46,924 nucleotides of DNA, from NCBI GenBank assembly GCA_016790225.1, contig JAEUOZ010000066.1:1-46924 (forward strand), written 5' to 3'. Position numbers and translations under genes: made by a program. Below, piece by piece: positions 23,085 to 32,148 of this stretch; position 1 is the stretch's first letter; each line of letters opens with the position of its first letter. The DNA comes from Rubrivivax sp. Lineage in GTDB: Bacteria > Pseudomonadota > Gammaproteobacteria > Burkholderiales > Burkholderiaceae. The notes beneath the pieces are model-generated. The model was not told the origin of the DNA and did not search any database. It saw nothing but the letters and a program-made list of their open reading frames with translations.

Positions 23085-26000
23085 ATGACTGAGAGCCCCC
23101 TGCAGGGAGCCTTTGTCGTCGAGGACGGCCAGACCTGGTACCGCATCGACGGCGTCGACCAACAAGACCCGTTTTTCATGGCGCTGGCCACTGACAGCGA
23201 CATCTGGGCCTTCATCTCGAGCGCCGGTTCCCTGGCGGCGGGGCGGCGCGACGAGGACGGCGCCTTCTTTCCCTACGAGACCGTGGACAAGATCCACCAC
23301 CGCTGGGAGCACACCGGCCCGCGCACCTGGATCCGCATCCTGGGGCCCGAGGGGGTCGAGCTCTGGGAGCCGTTTGCCTCGCGGCCGGGCGCGGCCACCG
23401 CCGCACGCTCGGTGTGGAAGAACCTGTCGGGCACGCGAATCCGCTTCCAGGAGCAGCACCCCTCGGGGCGCCTGAGCTTCCAGACAGAGTGGTCGGCCGC
23501 CGCCGGCCTGGGGCTGGCACGCTCGGCGCGCCTGTGGGCCACCGGCGCGCCGGTGTCGGTGCAGGTGCTCGACGGCGTGCTGAACCTGCTGCCGCCGGGT
23601 GTGGGCGTGCAGGTCTCCTCCAGCTTCAGCAGCCTGGCCGATGCCTACAAGTGGAGCGAGGTCGCCGCCGGCGGACGACTGGGCCTGTTCACGCTGTATG
23701 CCCAGATCTGGGACCGGGCCGAGCCCAAGGAATCCTTCGAGGCCCTGGCCGCCTGGCATGCCGGGCTGCCTGCGGGCACCCGGACACTGCTGTCTGCGCA
23801 CCAGGTGGCGGCCTTCTGCCGCGGCGTGCCGGTGCAGGCCGAGACACTCACCCGGGGGCGGCGCAGCGCCTTCCTGGTCAACTTCGAGGCGCGGGTGGAT
23901 GGCTCGGGCATGGCCTGGCACATCGTGCTGGATGGCCCCTGCTCGCAGGTGCAGGCCTTCGAGCTGGCACGCAGGCTCGAAGCCGGGCGGGGCACGCCGG
24001 GCGAGATCGTGCAGGCCTGCCAGCAGAACACCGCGGGCCTGGACGATCTGCTGGCGCGTGCCGATGGCTTGCAGTCGTCTGCGGACCCGATGGCCGCGGC
24101 GCATCACCGCGCCAACGTGCTCTTTAACATCATGCGCGGCGGCGTCTTCGTCGACGGCACACGCTTCGACCGCGACGACCTGATGCACTTCATCCGCCAG
24201 CGCAATCGCGCGCTGGCCGAGGCCCTGCAGCCCACGCTGGCCGCCTGGCCGCCGCAGGTGGAGCGGGCGTTTGCCATCACGGCCGCGCGCGAGGCCGCTG
24301 GCCCGCAGGCCGAGCGCCTGGTGCAGGCCTACCTGCCGCTCACCTTCAGCCGACGCCATGGTGATCCGAGCCGGCCCTGGAACAGGTTTTCCATCCGCGT
24401 GCGCGACGCGGCGGGCCGGCGGCTGGTCAACTACCAGGGCAACTGGCGCGACATCTTCCAGAACTGGGAGGCGCTGGCCAGCAGCCAGCCGGAGTACCTG
24501 GGCTCGATGATTGCGGTCTTCCTGGGCGCGATGACGCCCGATGGCTACAACCCCTATCGCATCAGCCGCCAGGGCATCGACTGGGAGGTGGTGGAGGCCG
24601 ACGATCCCTGGAGCCACATCGGCTACTGGGGCGATCACCAGGTGATCTACCTGCTGCGGCTGCTGGACGCCGCGCAGGCGCGTGAGCCGGACTGGCTGCG
24701 CACGCAGTGGGATCGCGCCTTGTTCAGCTTCGCCGATGTGCCCTACCGGCTGAAGCCCCACGATGAGCAGACCGCCACGCCCAAGGCGACCATCGTCTTC
24801 GACGCCGCTGCACACCAGCGCGCGCAGGAACGGGCCCGACAGATCGGCAGCGACGGGCTGCTGGTGTGCGACGACACCGGCCAGCCGGTGCTGGGCAGCC
24901 TGGCTGAAAAGCTGGCCATCATCGTGCTCGCCAAGGCCGGCAGCCTGGTGCCGGGCGGCGGGTTGTGGCTGCACACGCAGCGACCCGAGTGGAACGACGC
25001 CAACAATGCGCTGGTGGGCAATGGGCTGTCGGTGGTCTCTCTGGCCCAGCTCCGGGGCCTGCTGGTCTTCATCAGCCGCGCGGCAGGTGCCGATCAGCCG
25101 TTCTCCTTGGCGGCTTGCACCCTGCAGGCGCTGCAGGGCCTGGGTGAGCTCGTGCGCGCGACGCCGCTGGACGTGATCCACGAGCCCGAGGGACGGCGTG
25201 CCTACCTGGACCGGGCGGGGCACATCCTCGACGTCTTCCGAGCCGAGGCCTACCGCGGCGCCGCAGGCCGCCAGCCCGCCCGCGCACCCGAAGGCCTGCT
25301 CAAGACATTGGCCGGCGAGCTGCTGCCGCTGGTGGATGCCACGCTGAGGGCCTGCTGTCGACCGGACGGCCTGTTCCACAGCTACAACCTGGTCGCCTTC
25401 GGGCCGGCGCAGGCCACCGTGAGCCACCTGTATCCCATGCTGGAAGGGCAGGTGGCGCTGCTGTCCTGCGGGCTGCTGTCACCGGCCGAGGCCGTGAGCC
25501 TGCTGAGCGCCTTGTTCGACAGCGAGCTCTTCGACCCGCGCCGCGGCAGCTTCCTGCTCTACCCCGACCGTCGCCTGCCGGGCTTCCTGGAACGCAACCG
25601 GCTGGATGCCGAGGCGCTTGCGCTGCCACTGGTGCAGCAGCTGATCGCTGACGGTCGAACCGATTTGCTGCAGCAGCAGAGCGACGGCACGGTCCGCTTT
25701 GCGCCGGCACTGGCCAACCGGGCTGACCTGGAAGACGCCGGTGCCGATCTGGGCGAAGCGCTCAAGCCCCTGGCCGAGGCCTACGAGCGCATCCTCAGGC
25801 ACCATGAATTCACCGGCCGCTCGGGCACGATGTTCGGCTACGAAGGCCTGGGTTGCATCTACTGGCACATGGTGGCCAAGCTGCTGCTGGCGGTGCAGGA
25901 GCAGGTGTTCGCGGCCGCCGATCTCGGGGCTCCGGAGCTGCCGGCGCTACAGGCCTTCTACCGCCGCGTGCGCGACGGCCTGGGCTACCGCAAGAGCGCC

Positions 26001-26360
26001 GCGGCCTTCGGTGCATTTCCGGCCGACCCGTACAGCCACACGCCGGGTGAGGGCGGGGCTCAGCAGCCCGGCATGACGGGCCAGGTGAAGGAAGAGATCC
26101 TCACACGCTGGGGCGAGCTGGGCCTTCGCGTGCGCGACGGACGGGTGCGTTTCGACCCGGTGTTGCTGGACGAAAGCGAAGTGCCCGAGGACGGCGCCCT
26201 GCGCTTCACCTGGGCGCGTGTGCCGGTCACCCTGCGCAAGGCCGAGACAACGCGCTTGCGTGTGCTCTCGGCCTCAGGCTGGAGCGATTGCCCCGATGGC
26301 AGCTTTGATCCGCAAGGAGTGCTGGCGGTGGAGGTGGGCGTCAGCTTCCCGAGGCCGTGA
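23085..26360 (+). CDS. Large glycosidase-like protein, unknown specificity
   Basis: A 1091-residue protein without a signal peptide, preceded by AAGGAA. I cannot assign a named family. The first ~330 residues look like beta-rich domains (WYRIDGVDQQDPFFMAL...SSAGSLAAGRRD). The central and C-terminal parts look like an (alpha/alpha)6 toroid as in six-hairpin glycosidases and phosphorylases: NYQGNWRDIFQNWEALA, MTPDGYNPYRISRQGIDWEV, DPWSHIGYWGDHQVIYLLRLLD, FTGRSGTMFGYEGLGCIYWHMVAKLLLA, then a KEEILTRWGELGLRVRDGRV cap. The conserved Asp/Glu in GNWRD, IDWEV and YWGDH are candidate catalytic residues. The LacI-type operator and halogenase scrap upstream support a role in sugar or oligosaccharide breakdown. 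Function is inference. Confidence 0.75.
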   Translation: MTESPLQGAFVVEDGQTWYRIDGVDQQDPFFMALATDSDIWAFISSAGSLAAGRRDEDGAFFPYETVDKIHHRWEHTGPRTWIRILGPEGVELWEPFASRPGAATAARSVWKNLSGTRIRFQEQHPSGRLSFQTEWSAAAGLGLARSARLWATGAPVSVQVLDGVLNLLPPGVGVQVSSSFSSLADAYKWSEVAAGGRLGLFTLYAQIWDRAEPKESFEALAAWHAGLPAGTRTLLSAHQVAAFCRGVPVQAETLTRGRRSAFLVNFEARVDGSGMAWHIVLDGPCSQVQAFELARRLEAGRGTPGEIVQACQQNTAGLDDLLARADGLQSSADPMAAAHHRANVLFNIMRGGVFVDGTRFDRDDLMHFIRQRNRALAEALQPTLAAWPPQVERAFAITAAREAAGPQAERLVQAYLPLTFSRRHGDPSRPWNRFSIRVRDAAGRRLVNYQGNWRDIFQNWEALASSQPEYLGSMIAVFLGAMTPDGYNPYRISRQGIDWEVVEADDPWSHIGYWGDHQVIYLLRLLDAAQAREPDWLRTQWDRALFSFADVPYRLKPHDEQTATPKATIVFDAAAHQRAQERARQIGSDGLLVCDDTGQPVLGSLAEKLAIIVLAKAGSLVPGGGLWLHTQRPEWNDANNALVGNGLSVVSLAQLRGLLVFISRAAGADQPFSLAACTLQALQGLGELVRATPLDVIHEPEGRRAYLDRAGHILDVFRAEAYRGAAGRQPARAPEGLLKTLAGELLPLVDATLRACCRPDGLFHSYNLVAFGPAQATVSHLYPMLEGQVALLSCGLLSPAEAVSLLSALFDSELFDPRRGSFLLYPDRRLPGFLERNRLDAEALALPLVQQLIADGRTDLLQQQSDGTVRFAPALANRADLEDAGADLGEALKPLAEAYERILRHHEFTGRSGTMFGYEGLGCIYWHMVAKLLLAVQEQVFAAADLGAPELPALQAFYRRVRDGLGYRKSAAAFGAFPADPYSHTPGEGGAQQPGMTGQVKEEILTRWGELGLRVRDGRVRFDPVLLDESEVPEDGALRFTWARVPVTLRKAETTRLRVLSASGWSDCPDGSFDPQGVLAVEVGVSFPRP

Positions 26361-26410
26361 ACGGGAGGGTCGTGCGCCGCGTCATCCGCAGCGGCCGCAG
26401 TCGCGCCTGA

Positions 26411-27328
26411 TCATGCCCGTGGAGGCGACAGGCTGGACAGCCGATCCCGCAGCCGGCCGGCCGCAAAGTCGATGAAGGCGCGCGTCTTCATCGGAAGCCG
26501 CCCCTGGCCGGCGTAGATCAGGCTGGCGGGCACGGCGGGCGGCTCGGCGTGCGCCAGCAGGCGCACGAGGCGTCCATCGCGCAGCGCTTCTGCCACCTGG
26601 TAGGACAGCACGCGCGTGGGGCCCAGACCGAGCAGCGCGGCTTCGATGGCGGCATCGGCCGTGGAGACGCTCAGGCGGCAGCGCAGGGGCACGCGCCGCC
26701 GGGTGCCGTCTCCATCGGTGAAGGTCCAGCTGGAGGCCGCTTCGAGACCTTCGAAGCTGATGCAGCGGTGCGCCTGCAGCTCGGCCAGGGATTGCGGCGT
26801 GCCGAAGCGTTGCAGGTAGGCGGGACTTGCGCACACCACGCGGCCCACGGCGCCCACTGGCGTCGCCACGAGGTTGCTGTCCGGCAGTGTCCCGATGCGC
26901 AGCGCCGCATCGACATGTTCCTCGATGAGGTTGACGTTGCGGTCGCTCAGGCGCAGCTGCAGATCGACCTCGGCATGTGCCTCCAGGAAGGCCGCCGCCA
27001 CCGGCACCAGGTGCAGGCGGCCGAAGACGATGGGCGCACTCAGCACCAGCTGCCCGCTGACCTTGGCATAGGCGCCTGAGGCGGCGCGCTCGGCTTCGTC
27101 CACCTGTTCCAGGATCTGGCGGCAGGCCGCCAGGTAATCGCGGCCGGCATCCGTGAGTTCGAGCCGGCGCGTGGAGCGCGTGAGCAGGCGCGTCTTGAGG
27201 TGCGCCTCCAGCTCGGCGAGCTTGCGGCTGACCGAGGCCAGCGGCAGATTCAGCCGCCGGCCCGCGGCCGAGAGGCTGCCGCCGTCGACGGTGGCGGCAA
27301 ACACGTTCATGGCTTCGAGGCGGTCCAT
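26411..27328 (-). CDS. LysR-family transcriptional regulator
   Basis: A 305-residue LysR-type regulator. The N-terminal winged helix-turn-helix is MDRLEAMNVFAATVDGGSLSAAGRRLNLPLASVSRKLAELEAHL, followed by a linker helix. The periplasmic-binding-like effector domain starts near VSGQLVLSAPIVFGR. It belongs to the large proteobacterial subgroup typified by MDRLxAMxxFxxVV, often controlling a divergent oxidoreductase. It is divergent from the PNPOx-family gene across 116 nt containing the inverted repeat at 27362-27378, so that gene is its likely target along with its own promoter. It is convergent with the glycosidase-like gene, 50 nt apart. Confidence 0.93.
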   Translation of the reverse strand: MDRLEAMNVFAATVDGGSLSAAGRRLNLPLASVSRKLAELEAHLKTRLLTRSTRRLELTDAGRDYLAACRQILEQVDEAERAASGAYAKVSGQLVLSAPIVFGRLHLVPVAAAFLEAHAEVDLQLRLSDRNVNLIEEHVDAALRIGTLPDSNLVATPVGAVGRVVCASPAYLQRFGTPQSLAELQAHRCISFEGLEAASSWTFTDGDGTRRRVPLRCRLSVSTADAAIEAALLGLGPTRVLSYQVAEALRDGRLVRLLAHAEPPAVPASLIYAGQGRLPMKTRAFIDFAAGRLRDRLSSLSPPRA

Positions 27329-27361
27329 TGTTGTTGAGTTCGGTAGGAAGCTTCACAAAAT

Positions 27362-27378
27362 GGCAGTCTAGTTGCCAA
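27362..27378. promoter_or_regulatory. Inverted repeat, candidate LysR box
   Basis: TGGCAGTCTAGTTGCCA has 5-bp arms (TGGCA/TGCCA) around 7 nt, and it fits the T-N11-A layout of LysR operators. It lies between the divergent LysR and PNPOx-family genes, 34 nt from the LysR start codon and 66 nt from the other start. Confidence 0.5.
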
Positions 27379-27444
27379 AGGCGGGAATATCTACAGTGAG
27401 CACACCGGCAAGCACCGGTCTTATTGCCACCCGAGGACTTCCCC

Positions 27445-28098
27445 ATGCCTGCCCCCCACAGCGATTCCGAACGCGTCCACCTTGCCTACCCCAGCGACCT
27501 CGCCTTCAGCGCCACGGTGAAGGCGATCCAGGCCCGCCGGGGCTCGCGCGCCGCCTATGCGCGCATGGAGGCGGGTGGCTCCTGGGAAACGTCCATCACG
27601 GCCGATCTCAAGGCGGAGATCGAGTCGCAGACCAGTGTCTTCCTGGCCACGGCCAATGCCGCCGGCCAGCCCTATATCCAGCACCGCGGCGGGCCACCCG
27701 GCTTCCTCAAGGTGCTGGACGAGCACACGATCGGCTTCGTGGACTTTGCCGGCAATCGCCAGTACATCAGCCAGGGCAACCTCGAAGAGAACCCCAAGGC
27801 GCATCTGTTCCTGATCGACTACGCCCACCGGCGGCGCATCAAGGTGTGGGGCACGGCGCGTGTGGTCGAGGGCGACGATGCCCTGCTGCAGAAACTGATG
27901 CCGCCGGACTACCGCGCCCAGCCCGAGCAGGTGCTGCTCTTCAGCGTCAGCGCCTGGGACGTGAACTGCCCGCAGCACATTCCGCAGCGCATCGACGCGG
28001 CGGACGTGCGCGCGGCGCTCGACGCACGCGATCAGCGCATCGCCGCGCTGGAGGCGCAGGTGCGTTCGCTGGGCGGGGCACTGCCCGCCCAGGGCTGA
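27445..28098 (+). CDS. Pyridoxamine 5'-phosphate oxidase-family FMN protein
   Basis: A 217-residue protein of the PNPOx-like split-barrel family that binds FMN. Seen: SQTSVFLATANAAGQPYIQHRGGPPGFLKVLDEHTIGFVDFAGNRQYIS, NLEENPKAHLFLIDYAHRRRIKVWGTARVVEG, and a C-terminal VSAWDVNCPQHIPQRI motif. The last ~35 residues (AALDARDQRIAALEAQV) form a short coiled coil. These proteins are usually flavin reductases or nitroreductase-like enzymes rather than true PdxH. The ATG at 27445 has GAGGA upstream; a TTG at 27424 is less likely. It is divergent from LysR, which probably regulates it, and nearly abuts the convergent TRAP operon end. Confidence 0.9.
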   Translation: MPAPHSDSERVHLAYPSDLAFSATVKAIQARRGSRAAYARMEAGGSWETSITADLKAEIESQTSVFLATANAAGQPYIQHRGGPPGFLKVLDEHTIGFVDFAGNRQYISQGNLEENPKAHLFLIDYAHRRRIKVWGTARVVEGDDALLQKLMPPDYRAQPEQVLLFSVSAWDVNCPQHIPQRIDAADVRAALDARDQRIAALEAQVRSLGGALPAQG

Positions 28099-28113
28099 CG
28101 CTTCACCTGCGCA

Positions 28114-29400
28114 TCAGCGTGAATAGAACAGATTCGGCAGCCACAGCGCCAGCTGCGGGAAGAAGACGATCAGCACCACGCTGAAGATGAGCACGCCCAC
28201 GTAGGGCAGCGCGGATTTCGACAGGCTTTCCAGCGAGACCCCGGTCAATCGCATCGCCACGAAGAGGTTCACGCCCAGCGGCGGTGTGAGGAAGCCGATC
28301 TCGCAGCACAGCACGAAGATGATGCCGAAGTGCACCGGATCGACGCCCAGGGCCCGCACCACCGGCAGCAGCACCGGCGTGAGCAGGATGATCTGCGCGA
28401 TGGTGTCCATCCACATGCCGATGAAGATCAGCGCCCCGATGATCACGAACAGGATCACGTACTTGTTGTCCGACAGGCTCGCGATCCACTTGGCCAGATC
28501 CTGCGGGATGTTCTGCAGGGTCAGGATCTGGCCGAAGACGGTGGCCGTGGCGATGATCACCAGCACCGATCCGCTGATCGTGGCGCTGAAGATGAAGGTC
28601 TCGCGCAGCTTGGTGAAGTCCATCTCGCGGTAGATGACGGTCGAGACGAACAGGCCGTAGACCACGGCGACGACGGCCGACTCGGTGGGCGTGAATACCG
28701 AGGTGTAGATGCCGCCCAGGATGATGATCGGCGCCAGCAGCGCCCAGAAGCCGCGCCGCAGCGCACGCACGAAGGCACCGAGATCGGTGACCGCTTCGTT
28801 GGAGCGGTAGCCGCGCCGGCGCGACAGCGCATAGGCCATCAGGATCAGCAGTGCACCCACGAGGATGCCGGGCAGGATGCCGGCCGCAAACAGGCGCGGG
28901 ATCGAGGTCTCGGAGCTGACGCCGTAGATGATCATCGGCACCGAGGGCGGGATCAGGATGCCCAAGGTTCCACCTGATGCGGTCACGCCACCGGCGAAGC
29001 TGGGCGCATAACCGTGTCGCACCATGGCCGGGATCATGATGGAGCCGATCGCCGCGACGGTCGGGGGGCCGGATCCGGAGATGGCCGCGAAGAACATGCA
29101 GGCGAGCACGGTGACGATGGCCAGGCCGCCGTAGGTCCGGCCGATCAGCGGCATGAAGATGTCGACGATGCGCTGCGAGAGCCCGCCGCGCTCCATGATG
29201 CCGCCGGCCAGGATGAACAGCGGGATGGCGATGAGCGGAAACGAATTCAGCGCCTCGAACATCACCTGCACGAGGAAGGTGACGGGCATGTCCGCCACCA
29301 GGATGGCCACCAGCGAGGCCACGCCCATCGACGTGGCGATGGGCATCGCCAGCGCCAGGCACAGCACGAAGCTCAGTGCGATCGCGAGGCCGACGCTCAT
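28114..29400 (-). CDS. TRAP transporter large permease (DctM-type)
   Basis: A 428-residue integral membrane protein with about 12 hydrophobic segments, of the TRAP DctM family. Characteristic stretches are FPLIAIPLFILAGGIMERGGLSQRIV, FFAAISGSGPPTVAAIGSIMIPAM, TASGGTLGILIPPSVPMIIYGV and ILLTPVLLPVVRALGVDPVHFGIIFVLCCEIGFLTPPLGVNLFV. It is the ion-coupled transport subunit. The ATG at 29400 overlaps the stop of the small-subunit gene by 4 nt (ATGA), which sets the start; the open frame extends upstream out of phase with any homologue. Last gene of the leftward operon. Confidence 0.95.
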   Translation of the reverse strand: MSVGLAIALSFVLCLALAMPIATSMGVASLVAILVADMPVTFLVQVMFEALNSFPLIAIPLFILAGGIMERGGLSQRIVDIFMPLIGRTYGGLAIVTVLACMFFAAISGSGPPTVAAIGSIMIPAMVRHGYAPSFAGGVTASGGTLGILIPPSVPMIIYGVSSETSIPRLFAAGILPGILVGALLILMAYALSRRRGYRSNEAVTDLGAFVRALRRGFWALLAPIIILGGIYTSVFTPTESAVVAVVYGLFVSTVIYREMDFTKLRETFIFSATISGSVLVIIATATVFGQILTLQNIPQDLAKWIASLSDNKYVILFVIIGALIFIGMWMDTIAQIILLTPVLLPVVRALGVDPVHFGIIFVLCCEIGFLTPPLGVNLFVAMRLTGVSLESLSKSALPYVGVLIFSVVLIVFFPQLALWLPNLFYSR

Positions 29401-29921
29401 GGCTTGCTCCCCGGCGCGGCGACTGCCTCCACATCGGGATCGCTCATGCTGCGCTCGAAGTAGTGCGGGTCGAACAGGTTGTACGCGACCCGAAGCGTGA
29501 ACACGATGAAGATCACCGGGATCGGCAGGAAGATCCAGAACATGCTGATGTCGGTGATCATGGAGCGGTAGGGGAACTCCATCGTCGAATGGAGGTACTT
29601 CACCCCGGCAACCACGACGAAGGCGTTGAAGCCGATCCACAGCAGATCACCGGCGATCATCACGGCCCGCGCCACGCGGCGAGGCAGCAGGCGCAGATGG
29701 GCGGAGATGCGGATGTGGTGGAACTTCAGCGTGGCGTAGCTGGAGCCGAGCCAGCAGAACCAGATGAAGAGGAAACGCGCGATCTCCTCCGACCATTCGA
29801 TCGGGATCTTCAGCGCAAAGCGCGATGCGACCTGCAGCGACACGACCGCCACCAGCCCGGACAGCAGGATGAGGATCGCCGCATGGTCGAAGTGATCGAG
29901 CCAGAGCATCAGGCGCTTCAT
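29397..29921 (-). CDS. TRAP transporter small permease (DctQ-type)
   Basis: A 174-residue membrane protein with four predicted helices, the DctQ small subunit that pairs with DctM. Seen: HAAILILLSGLVAVVSLQVASRF, IPIEWSEEIARFLFIWFCWLGSSYATLKFHHIRI (the conserved E-E-x-x-R-x-x-F signature region), and a last pair of helices around WIGFNAFVVVAGV and FWIFLPIPVIFIVF. AGGAGG precedes the ATG. It lies 85 nt after the DctP gene and overlaps DctM by 4 nt. Confidence 0.93.
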   Translation of the reverse strand: MKRLMLWLDHFDHAAILILLSGLVAVVSLQVASRFALKIPIEWSEEIARFLFIWFCWLGSSYATLKFHHIRISAHLRLLPRRVARAVMIAGDLLWIGFNAFVVVAGVKYLHSTMEFPYRSMITDISMFWIFLPIPVIFIVFTLRVAYNLFDPHYFERSMSDPDVEAVAAPGSKP

Positions 29922-30006
29922 GACGATCCTCCTGTCGATCGGGCCCGCTGGGTCGACGTCCGCGCTGGCATGGCGAACGTCCAGACCCAGGATCAGCCGC
30001 AGACGA

Positions 30007-30996
30007 TCACTTGCTGGCGTTGACCAGGCGGTCGATCAGTTCCTTGCCGCCCACCCGCTTCTCGAATTCGGGCCACACGCCGCGAGCGATCTGGAAGAAG
30101 GGTGCGCGCTGGGCGGGTGTCAGCTCGATGACCGTCAGGCCCTGCCGCTTGGAACGGGCGATGCCGTCCTTGTCGCACTGCGAGGTGAGGTTCCAGGAGT
30201 ACTCGCCGGCTTCGCGCCCGGCCCGCAGGATGGCGTCCTGCTCGGCCGGCTTGAGCGACTGGAACTTGCGGTCGTTCATGATCACCATGCCGAAGCCCGT
30301 GAACAGGTTCGTGGTCGTCATGTGCGCCTGAACTTCGTAGTACTTGAGCGAGAGCACATCGCAGGGCGACATGTCTGCGCCATCGACGGTCTTCTGCTGC
30401 AGCGCGGTGAACAGTTCGGCAAAGGCCACCGGCGTCGGGTTGGCACCCATCGCCTTGTAGGTGGCGTTCATCACCGGGCTGCCGGGCGAGCGCACCAGCA
30501 GGTCCTTCATGTCGTCCGGCTTCGTGATCGAGCGCTTGTTGTTGATCATCGAGCGGCTGCCCCAGGCCGTCGTGTAGACCACGCGCATGCCGGTGGCCTT
30601 GCGGAAGTTCTCGAAGATCTCGGCGCCAACCGGGCCGAAGACCGCCTTCTGCGCCGAGGGGATGTCCTCGAACAGCGCCGGCAGGCTGAAGATGTCGATC
30701 GGCGGATAGAACTGCGCCAGGTTGTTGCTGGACACGATGGCCAGATCCTGCGCACCGAGCTGCACGGTCTTGGCCTGCGCCACGTCGTTGCCCAGCTGCG
30801 CACAGCACAGCGCATCGACCTTGACCGAACCGTTGGTCAAGGCCGACACGCGCTCAGCAAAGCGCACGGCACCCAGGTGGTAGACGTTGTCGGCGCTGGA
30901 CACATGTCCGAGCTTGAGGGTGGTCTGTGCCAGCGCGGGCTGCATCGCCCCCGCCACCAGCATCAAACCGGTCATGATCGCTTTCACGTTGCGCAT
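30007..30996 (-). CDS. TRAP transporter substrate-binding protein (DctP-type)
   Basis: A 329-residue periplasmic binding protein. The N-terminus has a signal peptide (MRNVKAIMTGLMLVAGAMQPALAQ), followed by TTLKLGHVSSADNVYHLGAVRFAERV as in DctP proteins. MNATYKAMGANPTPVAFAELFTALQQKTVDGADMSPCDV is the conserved central segment; many relatives have Arg at the carboxylate-binding position in LLVRSPGSP, seen here as Arg in that motif. That suggests an acidic ligand, such as a carboxylate or an amino-sulfonic acid. AAGGA precedes the ATG. It lies 69 nt after the PLP enzyme gene, whose substrate it may deliver. Confidence 0.94.
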   Translation of the reverse strand: MRNVKAIMTGLMLVAGAMQPALAQTTLKLGHVSSADNVYHLGAVRFAERVSALTNGSVKVDALCCAQLGNDVAQAKTVQLGAQDLAIVSSNNLAQFYPPIDIFSLPALFEDIPSAQKAVFGPVGAEIFENFRKATGMRVVYTTAWGSRSMINNKRSITKPDDMKDLLVRSPGSPVMNATYKAMGANPTPVAFAELFTALQQKTVDGADMSPCDVLSLKYYEVQAHMTTTNLFTGFGMVIMNDRKFQSLKPAEQDAILRAGREAGEYSWNLTSQCDKDGIARSKRQGLTVIELTPAQRAPFFQIARGVWPEFEKRVGGKELIDRLVNASK

Positions 30997-31065
30997 GTCG
31001 CTGTCCTTCCCGAAAGGGGTGTGTGGCGGAGTGTCCTGAGGTCGCAGCGGACGGGCCTTGCGCCC

Positions 31066-32064
31066 TCAGACGTCTGAAAAGAGCTTCGCGTAGGCAAACA
31101 GCGCCGTTGCGCCTCCGGTGTGGAGGAATACGACCTTGTCCTCGCGACGGAAGAAGCCCTTGCGGATGAGATCGATGAGGCCGGCCATGCCCTTGCCGGA
31201 ATAGATCGGATCCAGCAGCAGGCCCTCGCAGCGCGCCGTGAGCGCCACCGCCTCGACCATGCCCGGCGTGGGCAGGCCATAGCCGCCGCCCACGTAGTCG
31301 TCGTAGGCCACGACGCGGGAGCGGTCGATGCCGCCCTTGACGCCCACGTATTCGGCCGTGGCCTGCGCCAGCGCGTGCACGGCGGCTTCCTGCCGCGCCT
31401 TGGGCTGGCGCACGCTGATGCCCAGCACGGGGATGCCGGTATTGGCACCCTCCAGCCCCACCAGCAGGCCAGCCTGGGTGCCGGTGCTGCCGGTGGCGTG
31501 CACGAGGTAGTCGATGCGCAGGCCTTGCTCGTTGGCCTGCTGCAGCAGCTCCAGGGCGCAGTCGACATAGCCCAGCGCGCCGACCGGGTTGGAGCCGCCG
31601 CCCGGGATGAAGTAGGCCTTGCGGCCCTGGCTGCGCAGGGCTTCGGTGCGTGCCAGCGCCAGCGCGTTCATGTCGCCCGGCTCGTGGAAGGAAAGCGTGG
31701 CGCCGAACATGCGGTCCAGCAGCACGTTGCCCTGCTCTTCATAGCCGGGTTCGGGCTCGCGCACGCGGCGCTCGAGCAGGATCTCGCAGTCCATGCCCAG
31801 GCGCGCCGCGGCCGCTGCCGTCTGCCGGCCATGGTTGGTCTGCACGGCGCCCTGCGTCACGACGATGTCGGCGCCCTGTTCGAGCGCCTGCCCCATCAGG
31901 AACTCCAGCTTGCGCGTCTTGTTGCCGCCGGTGGCCAGGCCCGTGCAGTCGTCGCGCTTGACGAACAGGCTGGGCCCGCCCAAGGCGCGCGACAGCGCGG
32001 TCATCGGCTCCAGGGGAGTCGACAGATGCCCCAGTCGGACTCGCGGAAAGCGTGATAGCAGCAT
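31066..32064 (-). CDS. D-cysteine desulfhydrase / L-cysteate sulfo-lyase-type PLP enzyme
   Basis: A 332-residue fold-type II PLP enzyme of the ACC deaminase/D-cysteine desulfhydrase/CuyA family. Lys49 in [11 protein letters not shown] is the expected PLP lysine, [22 protein letters not shown] holds the substrate-binding N-H-x-R-Q, and [15 protein letters not shown] binds the cofactor phosphate. The C-terminus [23 protein letters not shown] and [15 protein letters not shown] is typical. Overall wording is closest, from memory, to L-cysteate sulfo-lyase, which releases sulfite, ammonia and pyruvate from cysteate; D-cysteine desulfhydrase is the main alternative. It starts the operon with the TRAP genes, so uptake and breakdown of a sulfur amino acid is likely. 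Confidence 0.87.
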   Translation of the reverse strand: MLLSRFPRVRLGHLSTPLEPMTALSRALGGPSLFVKRDDCTGLATGGNKTRKLEFLMGQALEQGADIVVTQGAVQTNHGRQTAAAAARLGMDCEILLERRVREPEPGYEEQGNVLLDRMFGATLSFHEPGDMNALALARTEALRSQGRKAYFIPGGGSNPVGALGYVDCALELLQQANEQGLRIDYLVHATGSTGTQAGLLVGLEGANTGIPVLGISVRQPKARQEAAVHALAQATAEYVGVKGGIDRSRVVAYDDYVGGGYGLPTPGMVEAVALTARCEGLLLDPIYSGKGMAGLIDLIRKGFFRREDKVVFLHTGGATALFAYAKLFSDV

Positions 32065-32148
32065 GCCTGGATGTGTCCCTCGTCTGCGCAACCCCCGTCG
32101 CTGCAGGACACGATACCGATCTGGCCCCGGCGAGGCCAATGCAAAGGC

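Noticed and set aside
22942..23088. Possible small peptide beginning ATGAAAGCGCTTTCA
   Set aside because: It overlaps the LacI-type palindrome and runs out of frame with the halogenase-like coding signal; the translation (LRELAQRRRGPHPLLRPEGQ) looks random.
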